DNA from: Haloparvum alkalitolerans
GTDB lineage: Archaea > Halobacteriota > Halobacteria > Halobacteriales > Haloferacaceae
Direction: 5' to 3'
Assembly (NCBI RefSeq): GCF_050122995.1
Contig: NZ_JBNLIA010000015.1
Span: forward strand, 69,228-133,227
DNA length: 64,000 bases
Within the stretch, counting starts at the first letter, position 1. Each line of letters opens with the position of its first letter. Position numbers and translations under genes: made by a program. The notes below the pieces were generated by a model, which saw nothing but the letters and a program-made list of their open reading frames with translations, did no database searches and was not told where the DNA came from. This document shows, piece by piece, positions 41,467 to 50,920 of this stretch.

Positions 41467-42296
41467 TGGAGGACACACAGGCGGAGCTGGCCCCGGCGGT
41501 TCGCTCCATCCTCGACGCCGCTCGCGAACGTGGGCGGGAGGCCGAGCAGGCCGTCGACGGCGGGGGGCGCGAGCGCGTGTCGGTCGACCCGCGCGACCTC
41601 GAGGCGGCGTTCGCCGCGGCGGAGTCGGCGGGGCGCGTGCCCGTGATCGCCGAGGTGAAACCGACGAGCCCGACCACCGAGGGAACCCGCGACGAGGACC
41701 CCGTGGAACTGGCCGAGGCGATGGTCGCGGGCGGCGCGGCCGCGCTCTCGGTGCTCACCGAGCCCGAGCACTTCGGCGGCTCCACGGACCGGCTGGCCCG
41801 CGTCCGCGAGGCGGTCGACGTGCCGGTCCTCCGCAAGGACTTCGTGGTCGAGGAGGCGCAGCTGGACGCCGTCGAGAGCGACATCGTCCTGCTCATCGCG
41901 CGCTTCGTGGGCGAGGACCTCCCCGACCTGCTCGCGGCGGCGCGCGACCGCGGCTTCCGCGTGCTCGTGGAGGTCCACGACCGCGAGGAGCTGACCCGGG
42001 CGCTCGACGCCGGCGCGGACCTGATCGGCGTCAACAACCGCGATCTCGGACAGCTCGAGGTCGACCTTTCGACGTTCGAGGCGGTCGCGCCCGCGGTGCC
42101 CGAGGGCGTGACGCTGGTCGCCGAGAGCGGGATCGGGTCCCCCGCGGACGTGCGCCGGATGCGCGACGCGGGGGCGGACGCGCTGCTCGTCGGAAGCGCC
42201 ATCATGGACGGGGACGTAGCGGCGAACACGAGACGGCTGGTGAACGCGGCGGAGACGTCGGATGAAGGGACCCCGGCCGAGGAGACATCGACATGA
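41466..42296 (+). CDS. trpC: Indole-3-glycerol phosphate synthase
   Basis: 276-residue TIM-barrel enzyme of tryptophan synthesis. Conserved parts are VIAEVKPTSPT (catalytic Lys), VLRKDFVV, VGVNNRDLG-type VNNRDLGQLEV and LVAESGIGSPADV. N-terminal 50 residues are helical and acidic. It overlaps trpB by four bases (ATGA), so the three trp genes are one operon. trpD, trpE, trpG and trpF are not in the window and must lie elsewhere. Confidence 0.95.
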   Translation: MEDTQAELAPAVRSILDAARERGREAEQAVDGGGRERVSVDPRDLEAAFAAAESAGRVPVIAEVKPTSPTTEGTRDEDPVELAEAMVAGGAAALSVLTEPEHFGGSTDRLARVREAVDVPVLRKDFVVEEAQLDAVESDIVLLIARFVGEDLPDLLAAARDRGFRVLVEVHDREELTRALDAGADLIGVNNRDLGQLEVDLSTFEAVAPAVPEGVTLVAESGIGSPADVRRMRDAGADALLVGSAIMDGDVAANTRRLVNAAETSDEGTPAEETST

Positions 42297-43588
42297 GTTC
42301 GGAGACACCACCGGAGACGGACCGACGCGAGGGAGAGCGCGGCAACGACGGCGCGGCCGACGGGAAGTTCGGCCGCTACGGCGGCCAGTACGTCCCCGAG
42401 GCGCTGATGCCGGCCATCGAGGAGCTGACCGACGCCTACGAGCGCTACGTCCTCGACAACGAGGACGGCTTCATGGACGAGTTCCGGCGCCGGCTCGCGG
42501 ACTTCGGCGGCCGGCCGACGCCGCTCCAGCACGCCGAACGGCTCTCGGCGCGGTACGACACGGACGTCTACCTCAAGCGCGAGGACCTCGTCCACGGCGG
42601 CGCGCACAAGCTCAACAACGCGCTCGGGCAGGTGCTGCTCGCGAAGTACATGGGCAAGGAGCGCATCATCGCGGAGACCGGGGCCGGCCAGCACGGCACC
42701 GCGACCGCGATGGCGGCCGCGCACCTCGACATGCCCTGCGAGATATACATGGGCGAGCGCGACATCAACCGCCAGCGCCCCAACGTCTTCCGGATGAAGC
42801 TCAACGGGGCGGAGCTCAACGCGGTCACCGCGGGTCGCGGCACGCTCAAGGAGGCCATCTCCGAGACGATGCGCGACTGGGCGGGCTCCGTCGAGCACAC
42901 CCACTACGTCATCGGGAGCGTCGTCGGCCCCCACCCCTTCCCGTCGATGGTGCGGGACTTCCAGGCGGTCATCTCCGAGGAGGCCCGCGAGCAGGCCCGC
43001 GAGAAGACCGGCGGCCTGCCGACCGACGTGGTCGCCTGCGCCGGCGGCGGTTCGAACACGATGGGGACGTTCGCGGAGTTCGTCGACGACGAGGACGTGG
43101 CGCTCCACGCCGTCGAGGCCGGCGGTTCGACGCTGGAGATCGACGCGGAGGCGGGCGTCGCGCCCAACTCCGCGTCGCTGTACGCCGGCGAGGAGGGCGT
43201 GCTCCACGGCGCGCGCACGAAGCTCCTCCAGGACCCCCACGGACAGATCGTCGAGAGCCACTCGGTCTCCTCGGGGCTCGACTACGCGGGCGTCGGCCCG
43301 GAGCTGGCGAACCTCGTCGACGAGGGGCGCGTCACGCCGGTCTCGGTCGGCGACGACGCGGCGCTGGAGGCGTTCCACCTGCTCTCGCGCACCGAGGGGA
43401 TCATCCCCGCGCTGGAGTCGGCGCACGCGGTCGCGTACGTCGAGGAGCACCACGCGGACCTGGGCGAGTCGGTCCTGATCAACGTCTCCGGCCGCGGCGA
43501 CAAGGACCTCGAGGCCGTCATCGAGGAGACCGACAAGCGGGACATCGAGAACGCCCCGGACATGGCGGAGTTCTCGGGGGGGATCTGA
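42293..43588 (+). CDS. trpB: Tryptophan synthase beta chain
   Basis: 431 residues. PLP Lys in HGGAHKLNNALGQ, phosphate-binding loop CAGGGSNTMGTF, and Glu in AETGAGQHGTA, all of the TrpB1 type that pairs with TrpA. An acidic N-terminal extension of about 25 residues is normal for haloarchaea. It overlaps trpC (ATGA) and abuts trpA exactly (TGA followed by ATG). It makes tryptophan from indole and serine. Confidence 0.96.
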   Translation: MSSETPPETDRREGERGNDGAADGKFGRYGGQYVPEALMPAIEELTDAYERYVLDNEDGFMDEFRRRLADFGGRPTPLQHAERLSARYDTDVYLKREDLVHGGAHKLNNALGQVLLAKYMGKERIIAETGAGQHGTATAMAAAHLDMPCEIYMGERDINRQRPNVFRMKLNGAELNAVTAGRGTLKEAISETMRDWAGSVEHTHYVIGSVVGPHPFPSMVRDFQAVISEEAREQAREKTGGLPTDVVACAGGGSNTMGTFAEFVDDEDVALHAVEAGGSTLEIDAEAGVAPNSASLYAGEEGVLHGARTKLLQDPHGQIVESHSVSSGLDYAGVGPELANLVDEGRVTPVSVGDDAALEAFHLLSRTEGIIPALESAHAVAYVEEHHADLGESVLINVSGRGDKDLEAVIEETDKRDIENAPDMAEFSGGI

Positions 43589-44494
43589 ATGGCGGACAAT
43601 GGGACCGAGGGGGACGACGTGGCCGGCGGCGCTTCCTCCCCGCCGGCGACCGGCAACAGCGAGGCCATCGCCGCGGCGTTCGCCGACGGGCCGGCGTTCA
43701 TCCCGTATCTCGCGGTCGGCGACCCGAGCTACGAGGCCTCGCTGGCGTACGTCGAGGCGCTCGACCGCGGCGGCGCGGACGTCATCGAGCTGGGGCTCCC
43801 CTTCTCGGAGCCGGTCGCGGAGGGACCGACGATTCAGGGCGCGGTCGTCCGCGCGCTGGAGGCGGGGATGACCCCCGACCGCTTCTTCGCGTTCGTCGAG
43901 GCGGTCGAGACCGACGCGCCGCTGGTCTGTATGACCTACTACAACCTGATCTACCAGTACGGCGACGAGCAGGGACCGCGCCCCTTCGTCGAGCGGGCGG
44001 CCGCGGTCGGGCTCGAGGGGCTCGTCGTCCCCGACCTCCCCGCGGAGGAGGCGGACCCCCTGCGCGCGGCCTGCGACGAGTTCGGCCTCGACCTGGTGTT
44101 CATCGTCGCGCCGACCACCCGCGGCGAGCGACTGGAGCGGATCATGGACCGCGTCTCCGGCTACGTCTACGTGCAGGCGCGGCTCGGCACCACGGGCGCG
44201 AAGGCGGACGTCTCCGACCAGACGGAGGAGAGCCTCGCGCGGCTCTCCGACTGGGACGTGCCCAAGGCGGTCGGCTTCGGCATCTCGGCGGGCGACCACG
44301 CCGAGCGCATCGTCGCCGCCGGCGCGGACGGCATCATCGTCGGCTCCGCGCTCGTCGACATCGTCGCCGAGGGGGCCGAGAAGGACCTGCCCGTCGAGGA
44401 GGTCGCCGACCGACTGGAGGCGCTCTCGCGCGAACTCGCGGCCGGCGCTGAACGCGGGTACGAGCAACGGTCGCCGTCACCGGAAGCCCGATAG
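43589..44494 (+). CDS. trpA: Tryptophan synthase alpha chain
   Basis: 301-residue TIM barrel. Catalytic Glu is E67 in VIELGLPF. The second catalytic position, Asp60 in Salmonella (ADGPTIQ), is Glu here: E78 in VAEGPTIQ. This keeps the charge and the same segment, so activity is expected. Other marks are YLAVGDPSY, GLVVPDLPAEE and VGFGIS. It splits indole-glycerol phosphate and passes indole to TrpB. Last gene of the trp operon. Confidence 0.95.
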   Translation: MADNGTEGDDVAGGASSPPATGNSEAIAAAFADGPAFIPYLAVGDPSYEASLAYVEALDRGGADVIELGLPFSEPVAEGPTIQGAVVRALEAGMTPDRFFAFVEAVETDAPLVCMTYYNLIYQYGDEQGPRPFVERAAAVGLEGLVVPDLPAEEADPLRAACDEFGLDLVFIVAPTTRGERLERIMDRVSGYVYVQARLGTTGAKADVSDQTEESLARLSDWDVPKAVGFGISAGDHAERIVAAGADGIIVGSALVDIVAEGAEKDLPVEEVADRLEALSRELAAGAERGYEQRSPSPEAR

Positions 44495-44597
44495 CGTCGC
44501 ACCGAACGAAAGCCACTTATCCGCGTTTGCCACAGTCTCACACAACCGACCGTCGGAGGCCCCGGCGGACTCACCGCGACACACACCAGCACACACC

Positions 44598-45389
44598 ATG
44601 ACAGCAGGACTCTCCGCACGACTCGAGCGCATCTCCACGAACGACCGCTACCTCATCGTCCCGATGGACCACGGGATCACCATGGGCGCCGTCACCGGGC
44701 TCAAGGACATCGAAGCCACCATCGACGGCGTCACCAGCGGCGGCGCGGACGCGGTGCTCACCCAGAAGGGCATCGCCGACCGCGTCCACCCGAACAAGAA
44801 CGACGCCGGCTACATCGTCCACGCGAACGCGTCGACGACCATCGGCCCCGACGAGCAGGACAAACGCGTCACGGCTACCGCCGAGGAGGCGGTCCGCGCG
44901 GGCGCCGACGCCGTCTCCTTCCACATCAACGTCGGCTCCGACTACGAGCCGAAACAGATCGAGGACCTGGCGGAGCTGACCGACGACGCCGACCGGCTCG
45001 GACTCCCGGTGCTCGCGATGGCGTACGCCCGCGGACCGGGCGTCGAAGGCGACGACCCCGAGGCGCTGGGCCACGCCGTCCGGCTCGCAGAGGAACTGGG
45101 CGCCGACGTGGTGAAGACGGGCTACTCCGGCGACGGCGACTCCTTCCAGCACGTCTGCGAGTCGACGCGGCTTCCGGTCGTCATCGCCGGCGGCTCGAAG
45201 GGGACCGACCGCGAGACCGTGGAAATGGTCCGCGGCGCGATGGACGGCGGCGCCGCGGGCGTCTCGATGGGCCGGTCGATCTTCCAGCACGAGAAGCCCG
45301 AGGCCATCGCGCGCGCCGTCAGCGCCGTCGTTCACGAAGATCGCGACGTCGAAGACGCGCTGCGGGCGGCCGGGCTGGTCGAGGCGTAA
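44598..45389 (+). CDS. 2-amino-3,7-dideoxy-D-threo-hept-6-ulosonate synthase (ADH synthase)
   Basis: 263-residue class I aldolase of the DhnA/LsrF group. It starts the archaeal route to dehydroquinate, which avoids DAHP: it condenses an aspartate-semialdehyde-derived unit with a six-carbon sugar phosphate derivative. Signatures are VPMDHGITMGAV near the N terminus, the Schiff-base Lys region ADVVKTGYSGD and IAGGSKGTD. The partner enzyme, dehydroquinate synthase II, is at 46955. The start lies 103 bp after trpA. Older annotations often call the family fructose-bisphosphate aldolase. Confidence 0.92.
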   Translation: MTAGLSARLERISTNDRYLIVPMDHGITMGAVTGLKDIEATIDGVTSGGADAVLTQKGIADRVHPNKNDAGYIVHANASTTIGPDEQDKRVTATAEEAVRAGADAVSFHINVGSDYEPKQIEDLAELTDDADRLGLPVLAMAYARGPGVEGDDPEALGHAVRLAEELGADVVKTGYSGDGDSFQHVCESTRLPVVIAGGSKGTDRETVEMVRGAMDGGAAGVSMGRSIFQHEKPEAIARAVSAVVHEDRDVEDALRAAGLVEA

Positions 45390-45518
45390 CCGCGCGTTAC
45401 GACACGTTTTACGGCTTCCGAGCGGCGTCGCGGAGCGGTCGCGCTGTCGGGGCGCTGTCGCGGCGCCGTCGCCGCACCGGCCGCCGCGTTTTTGTCGCGC
45501 CCGGCCGCCGGACGACTC

Positions 45519-46301
45519 ATGGTTCGGTTCGACTTCGACGGCGAGGTGGCGGTGGTGACCGGCGGCGCCTCGGGCATCGGGCGCGCGACCGCGAAGCGCC
45601 TCGGCGCGGCGGGCGCGTTCGTCGTCGTGGCCGACCGCCGCGAGGCGCCGAAGGACGTGAACGCCGAGACGTCGACCCACGAGGCGGTCCGCGAGGCGGG
45701 CGGCGACGCGGTGTTCGTCGAGTGCGACGTGGCGGACCCGGGAGAAATCGGCGACGTGATCGAGGCGGCCCGCGCCGAGGGGGGCGTCGACGTGCTGGTG
45801 AACAACGCCGCCGAGTACGTCTCGGACCCCCTGCTGGAGCACTCGACGGGCGACCTGGACCGTCTCTACGAGACCAACGTCCGCGGCTACTTCGCGGGGA
45901 CGAAGGCGGCCGCCGAGGACATGGTCCGGCGGGGCGAGCCGGGGCGGATCGTCAACGTCGCGTCGATCAGCGCCCGGTTCGCACAGCACGACCAGGCGGG
46001 CTACGACCTGACGAAGGCGGCCGTCGAGATGCTCACCCGGAACGCGGCGCTGGAACTGGCCGACCACGGGATCCGCGTCAACGCGGTCGCGCCCGGCCAG
46101 ATCGCCACCGAGTTCTTCGAGGGCTGGACCGAGGAGGCGGTCGAGGGCGCCCGCGAGGACGCGTTCCTCAAGCCGGTCCCGCTCGGCCGCGCCGGTCACC
46201 CCGAGGACATCGCCGGACCGATCCTGTTCCTCGCCAGCGACGCCGCAGGGTACGTCACCGGCGAGTCGCTGTACGTCGACGGGGGCTGGTCCTGCTGTTG
46301 A
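45519..46301 (+). CDS. SDR-family oxidoreductase
   Basis: 260-residue classical short-chain dehydrogenase. TGGASGIG at residues 14-21 binds NAD(P), NNAA follows near 96-99, the catalytic set is Ser149/151, Y162 and K166 (GYDLTKAA), and the C-terminal PEDIAGPILFLASD and VDGGWSCC are typical. The NAD/NADP choice and the substrate are not clear. It lies between the two dehydroquinate-route genes, but SDRs are not known parts of that route. A three-hairpin element begins about 100 bp after the stop. Confidence 0.87.
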   Translation: MVRFDFDGEVAVVTGGASGIGRATAKRLGAAGAFVVVADRREAPKDVNAETSTHEAVREAGGDAVFVECDVADPGEIGDVIEAARAEGGVDVLVNNAAEYVSDPLLEHSTGDLDRLYETNVRGYFAGTKAAAEDMVRRGEPGRIVNVASISARFAQHDQAGYDLTKAAVEMLTRNAALELADHGIRVNAVAPGQIATEFFEGWTEEAVEGAREDAFLKPVPLGRAGHPEDIAGPILFLASDAAGYVTGESLYVDGGWSCC

Positions 46302-46403
46302 ACGGGAGCGGCGGTGACTGCGCGTTTGCGGGGTGAGCGTCGGGCCGGTCGTCGGGAGAGAGTTCCGGCGCTCGTGGGTCCTGTTACTGTGCTCGACGGC
46401 ACC

Positions 46404-46900
46404 ACCCAGAAAGCCCCAGCCGGCTCTCCCTCATACAGAAATCGTTCTGTCGTAGATCCTGCTGATCTGGACAGCAACACCCAGAAAGCCCCAGCCGGCT
46501 CTCCCTCATACAGAAATCGTTCTGTCGTAGATCCTGCTGATCTGGACAGCAACACCCAGAAAGCCCCCAGCCGGCTCGACCCGCCGGGCCTCGCTGCGCG
46601 CTCGCGTCTCTCCGCAACACCCGACGCGAGTGCTTGCGTCGTCCGGGCGGGATCGAGCCGGCTGCCCCTTTCAGTCCCGCCCCGCACCGCGACCGCAGCC
46701 TCGCGCCTCCCCAGCCTCGCCGCGGCCGCGGTCGCGCGACCGCACCGCGCTGCTGCGCGACCGCGACTGCGGGCTCCCTCGCGCGCGTTTCTCGCGCGCG
46801 CCGACAGCACAGCACCGCCACAGCACCGCCCCAGCGCCGCCACAGCACCGCCCCAGCGCCGCCCACGGCCCGTCCCAGCACCACCACAGCATCCCGGCCG
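46404..46900 (+). repeat. Three-hairpin intergenic element, copy D (forward) with 75-bp tandem units
   Basis: Fills most of the 653-bp gap 46302-46954. ACCCAGAAAGCCCC boxes start at 46404, 46479 and 46554, exactly 75 bp apart; the first two units are identical. Then AGCCGGCT (46569-46576), H1 closed by CCCGCC 46580-46585 with GGCGGG 46646-46651, AGCCGGCT (46656-46663), GCCCCTTTCAGTCCCGCC, CTCCCCAGCCTCG, H2 (46727-46737/46755-46765), H3 (46780-46787/46793-46800) and CAGCACCGC repeats including two 22-bp units from 46816. aroB begins at 46955. Confidence 0.78.
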
Positions 46901-46954
46901 CACCGGCCTGCACCTTCCGCAGTTTTGAAGCCGCGCGGCCGCGACTCTTCGGTA

Positions 46955-48127
46955 ATGACGCGTACCGTCTGGGTCAAGGCCGACGACGCCGTCGGCGACT
47001 GGGAGGACCGGAAGCGGCGGATCACCGCGGGCATCGAGGCCGGCGTCGACTGGGTGCTCGTGGACGAGGGGGACGTCTCCCGGGTCCGCGAGCTGGGCGA
47101 CGTGAACGTAGCGGCGTTCCGCTCGGACGCGGACGTGGTCGACGCGGCCGAGCCCGAGGGGGAGGCGGACCTCTACTTCGTCGGCAAGGACAGCGAGGGC
47201 GACGGCACCATCGACCTGCCCGATGACTTCTCCGGCTCCGCGGACCTGACGACGCTCCGGCGGCGCGACGACCGCGCGCAGGGCGCGTACGTCCGGATCC
47301 TCGACACCGAGTACGAGGCGTTCGCGGAGGAGGCCGCGGCCGAGGCCGACTACACCGTCGTCATCGGCGAGGACTGGACGATCATCCCGCTGGAGAACCT
47401 GATCGCCCGCGTCGGCGAGGAGACGCACCTGATCGCGGGCGCGACCACCGCCGCCGAGGCCCGGACGGCCTTCGAGACGCTGGAGACCGGCGCCGACGGC
47501 GTCCTGATCGACTCGGACTCCCCGGACGAGATCCGCGGGGCCGTGGAGGCCCGCGACGCCGCCGAGCGCGAGCAGCTGGAGCTCACCTACGCCGAGGTGC
47601 TGGAAGTGGAGCCGACCGGCATGGCCGACCGCGTCTGCATCGACACCGGTAGCCTGCTCGACCACGACGAGGGGATGCTCGTCGGGTCGATGTCGCGCGG
47701 CCTCTTCTTCGTCCACGCCGAGACCGCGGAGTCGCCGTACGTCGCCTCCCGCCCGTTCCGGGTCAACGCCGGTGCGGTCCACGCGTACGTCCGCACGCCC
47801 GACGGCGGCACGAAGTACCTCGCGGAGCTGCAGTCCGGCGACGACGTGCAGGTCGTCGACACCGAGGGGCACACCCGCGAGGCCATCGTCGGCCGCGTGA
47901 AGATCGAGAAACGGCCCATGTTCCGCGTCGAGGCCGAGGTCGAGACCGCGGAGGGGACCGACCGCGTCGAGACGCTGCTCCAGAACGCCGAGACGATCAA
48001 GGTCCCGACCCGCGGGGGCCGCGTCGCGGTCACGGACCTGGAGCCGGGCGACGAGGTGCTCTGCTACTACGAGGACGTGGCGCGGCACTTCGGCGAGACC
48101 GTCGAGGAGTCGATCATCGAGAAGTAG
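46955..48127 (+). CDS. 3-dehydroquinate synthase II (archaeal, non-AroB)
   Basis: 390-residue enzyme that oxidatively deaminates and cyclises the ADH synthase product to 3-dehydroquinate. Conserved segments are MTRTVWVKADDAVGDWEDRK at the start, VVIGEDWTIIPLENLIA, GMLVGSMSRGLFFVHAE and RPFRVNAGAVHAYV. It is unrelated to bacterial AroB though often labelled so. The start ATG at 46955 follows a GC-rich region; the longer open frame upstream crosses the repeat element and is rejected. It follows the ADH synthase and SDR genes in the same direction. Confidence 0.93.
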   Translation: MTRTVWVKADDAVGDWEDRKRRITAGIEAGVDWVLVDEGDVSRVRELGDVNVAAFRSDADVVDAAEPEGEADLYFVGKDSEGDGTIDLPDDFSGSADLTTLRRRDDRAQGAYVRILDTEYEAFAEEAAAEADYTVVIGEDWTIIPLENLIARVGEETHLIAGATTAAEARTAFETLETGADGVLIDSDSPDEIRGAVEARDAAEREQLELTYAEVLEVEPTGMADRVCIDTGSLLDHDEGMLVGSMSRGLFFVHAETAESPYVASRPFRVNAGAVHAYVRTPDGGTKYLAELQSGDDVQVVDTEGHTREAIVGRVKIEKRPMFRVEAEVETAEGTDRVETLLQNAETIKVPTRGGRVAVTDLEPGDEVLCYYEDVARHFGETVEESIIEK

Positions 48128-48181
48128 CGCCGCGAACCGCGGACGAAATCCGTTTCACCCCCCGTCGCCAATTTGGTGCAC

Positions 48182-48895
48182 ATGGACCGCGAGACCGCCG
48201 TCGACCGCGCGGCGTCCGTCGTGGAGACGGTCGCGACCGAGACGATGCCCGTCCCCGTCCGGGAGGTGTGGGTGTACGGCGACGTGGCGCTCGGGCTCGA
48301 CCCCGTCGAGCGCCTCGACGTGTACGTGACCAAGGACGTGCTGTTCGGCGGCGGCCGGAGCGGCGCCGGTGCGGCGGCGACGGCGGGCGGCGACGCGTCG
48401 GCGACGGCGGGCGACGACGGCGCCGCCGACGCGACTGACTTCGAGGCCGAGTACGGCGTGAAGGGGATCGACAGCACCGTCCGCGCGGAGTGGGCGGCCG
48501 CCCACCCCGAGTGGATCCGGGCGAGCGACAACGGCTACGCGGCGCCCGAGAAGTGCCTGGCCGCCCACCTGCTCGACGGGGTCACGGAGCCGGTCCACCT
48601 CGAGGTGTGCAACACGGGCTTCGGCGACAACGTGACCCAGCGGCTCCGCGGCGCGCTCGCGCGCGAGGCGTACGACGAGGTGCTCGACCCCCGCGGCGTC
48701 TGCCTGTGGGCGGAGGGGCAACGCGACCCGGAGGCGTTCGAGAAGCTTCGCGAGGGGTCGTTCGCCATGCCGACACTCGAGGCGGCACTCGAGGGGATGG
48801 GCGCCGACCCCGAGGCGGCGGCCGCGGCCGCCGAGGCCGTGACCGCCGAACGCGCGGAGAGCGAGGGGACCTCGGTGCGCGGCGACGTGGTCTGA
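48182..48895 (+). CDS. Conserved haloarchaeal protein of unknown function
   Basis: 237 residues, acidic and soluble. It begins MDRETAVDRAASVVETVATE and contains VWVYGDVALGLDPVERLDVY near residue 40, a low-complexity Gly/Ala/Thr insert near 60-85 (probably a variable loop) and a conserved EVCNTGFGDNVTQRL segment. I do not recognise a catalytic site. It is 54 bp downstream of dehydroquinate synthase II, perhaps in one transcript, and convergent with the S9 peptidase. Confidence 0.7.
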   Translation: MDRETAVDRAASVVETVATETMPVPVREVWVYGDVALGLDPVERLDVYVTKDVLFGGGRSGAGAAATAGGDASATAGDDGAADATDFEAEYGVKGIDSTVRAEWAAAHPEWIRASDNGYAAPEKCLAAHLLDGVTEPVHLEVCNTGFGDNVTQRLRGALAREAYDEVLDPRGVCLWAEGQRDPEAFEKLREGSFAMPTLEAALEGMGADPEAAAAAAEAVTAERAESEGTSVRGDVV

Positions 48896-48939
48896 GACGG
48901 GACCTCTGAGCCTCCGAGTGGTCCAAAAACCGCCGGCCC

Positions 48940-50745
48940 TCAGACGTGTTCGTCGAGGAACTCCACGACCGCGCGGTACGCCTCCTTGCGGTTCTCCAGC
49001 TTCGAGAAGCCGTGGCCCTCGTCCTCGAAGATCAACTTCCGGACCGGCACGTCCTGCTCGCGGGCGCCCTCGACGATGCGCTCGGCCTCGCCGACCGGGA
49101 CGCGCGGGTCGTTCGCGCCGTGGAGGACGAACAGCGGCGCGGCGATGCGGTCGACGTTGTTGACCGGCGAGATGGACTCCAGGAACTCGCGGTCCGCCTC
49201 GAGGCTGCCGTACTCGGCCTCGCGCAGGGAGCGGCGCCAGTCGCCGGTGTTCTCGAGGAAGGTGACGAAGTTCGCGATGCCGACCACGTCGACCCCCGCG
49301 GCCCACAGGTCGGGGTACTCCGTCATCGCCGCCAGCACCATGAACCCGCCGTAGGAGCCGCCCATCGCCACGACGCGGTCGCGGTCGACCTCGGGGTGGT
49401 CGTGGAGCCACTCGACGCCGGCGCGCACGTCCTGCACCGAGTCCATGCGCTTCTCCACGTCGTCGAGGGCGGCGTACGCCTTCCCGTAGCCCGACGACCC
49501 CCGGACGTTCGGCTCGAACACCGCGTAGCCGTGGTTGAGCAGGTACTGCGTCACGCCCGCGAAGGAGGGCCGGCGCTGTGACTCCGGCCCGCCGTGGACG
49601 TCCACGACGACCGGGTAGCCGCCCTCGGGCGGCTCCGTCTCCGGCACCGAGAAGAACGCCGGGATCTCGCGGCCGTCGAACGTCGGGTAGCGCACGAGTT
49701 CCGGCGCCACGAACGTCTCCGGCGGGATGCCGGCGGTGGAGGCGTTCGTCCACCGCTCCGTCTCGCCGGTGGTCGTCTCCACGACGTAGACGTTCCCGTT
49801 GGTCCCCCGACCCGAGGCGGAGACGGCGAAGCGGTCGCCCTCGGGGCCCCAGCTCACGCCGCCGGCGACGCCCTCGGGGAGGTCCGGGTCGGGAAGTTCG
49901 TCGATCCGGTCGGGCGCGACGAGTTCGCCGACCGTCAGCTCCGTGTACCCCTCGACGTTTCGAGAGTAGACCAGGCGGCGCGAGTCCTCGTCGACCGAGA
50001 CGCCGTCGACGTTCCACTCGCCGCCGGCCGCGACGACGTCCCACTCGCCCGTTTCGAGGTCCAGCCGCTCCAGTCGGAGGGTGTCGGAGTCGCGGTCGGT
50101 GACGCAGTAGACCGCCTCGCCGTCGGGACCCCACTCGGCGCTCCCGTAGCGTACGTCGCCCTCGTGGGGCGTGAGGTGGCGGAGCTCGCCGCTCGCCACG
50201 TCGAGCGCGTGGAGGTCCTGGTCGAACGAGGAGTGGGCCTCGACCACGAGCAGGCGGTCGTCGCTCGGCGACCACCCGGCCAGCGAGAGCCAGCCGTCGC
50301 CCTCGTACACGAGGTCCGCGTCGCTCCCGGTCTCCGCGCTACCCTGCACGTACACGTCGAAGACGGCCTCGTCGCGGCGGTTCGAGGCGAACGCGAACCG
50401 GTCGCCCTCGCTCGCCCAGCCGCCCCACCGGTGTTTCGCCTCGGGGCGCTCCGTGAGGTTCGTGACGGTCCCGGTCGCGTAGTCGAGGCGGTACAGCTGC
50501 GCGCGCTCGTTGCCGCCCTCGTCCATGCCGAAGACAGCTTCGTCGCGCTCCGGCGAAGCGTCCACGAAGGCGACGCGGTCCTCGAAGAAGGTGTGCTGGT
50601 CGGGCCACGCCTCGGGCGCGTCGAGCGACCAGACCTGCGAGGTGCCGGTCGTGTCGATCAGGAACGAGAGCCGGCCGTCGGGACCGAGGCTGGCTCCGCC
50701 GGCGCTGCGGACGTTGAGGTAGCGGTCGACGTCGTACTGCTCCAT
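48940..50745 (-). CDS. S9-family prolyl oligopeptidase-like serine peptidase
   Basis: 601 residues. The N-terminal 350 residues are WD/PD40-like beta-propeller repeats. The C-terminal alpha/beta-hydrolase domain has Ser in GGSYGGFMV, Asp in HGANDPRVPV and His in DEGHGFSKL, as in acylaminoacyl peptidases. No signal peptide, so it acts on cytoplasmic peptides. The start ATG at 50745 (MEQYDVDRYLN) is preferred over an open frame that runs over the divergent glycosyltransferase. Confidence 0.92.
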   Translation of the reverse strand: MEQYDVDRYLNVRSAGGASLGPDGRLSFLIDTTGTSQVWSLDAPEAWPDQHTFFEDRVAFVDASPERDEAVFGMDEGGNERAQLYRLDYATGTVTNLTERPEAKHRWGGWASEGDRFAFASNRRDEAVFDVYVQGSAETGSDADLVYEGDGWLSLAGWSPSDDRLLVVEAHSSFDQDLHALDVASGELRHLTPHEGDVRYGSAEWGPDGEAVYCVTDRDSDTLRLERLDLETGEWDVVAAGGEWNVDGVSVDEDSRRLVYSRNVEGYTELTVGELVAPDRIDELPDPDLPEGVAGGVSWGPEGDRFAVSASGRGTNGNVYVVETTTGETERWTNASTAGIPPETFVAPELVRYPTFDGREIPAFFSVPETEPPEGGYPVVVDVHGGPESQRRPSFAGVTQYLLNHGYAVFEPNVRGSSGYGKAYAALDDVEKRMDSVQDVRAGVEWLHDHPEVDRDRVVAMGGSYGGFMVLAAMTEYPDLWAAGVDVVGIANFVTFLENTGDWRRSLREAEYGSLEADREFLESISPVNNVDRIAAPLFVLHGANDPRVPVGEAERIVEGAREQDVPVRKLIFEDEGHGFSKLENRKEAYRAVVEFLDEHV

Positions 50746-50920
50746 GCGACCGCTTCGCTCGCCCGGGGCAAACCCCTTCGGGTGGGCGAGGGTGCGACCG
50801 CCTTTCGAACGGAGGCGGCCGTCGGGGACCGTCGCCGACGGGCGCCTCATCCCGCGGTCGACCGAAACCGCGTCGCCGGAACCGCCGGCATTTATGTCGG
50901 GGCACGCGGTTGGCTCGGGC

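Noticed and set aside
41453..44467. 1004-codon open frame on the minus strand opposite trpCBA
   Set aside because: It is antisense to three well-supported enzymes. Long antisense frames are expected in very GC-rich DNA and the translation has no recognisable domain.
46196..48088. Minus-strand frame with a 25-residue tandem protein repeat (EPAGAFWVLLSRSAG type)
   Set aside because: The protein repeat is a by-product of the 75-bp DNA repeat, which is a multiple of three. The rest of the frame is antisense to dehydroquinate synthase II.
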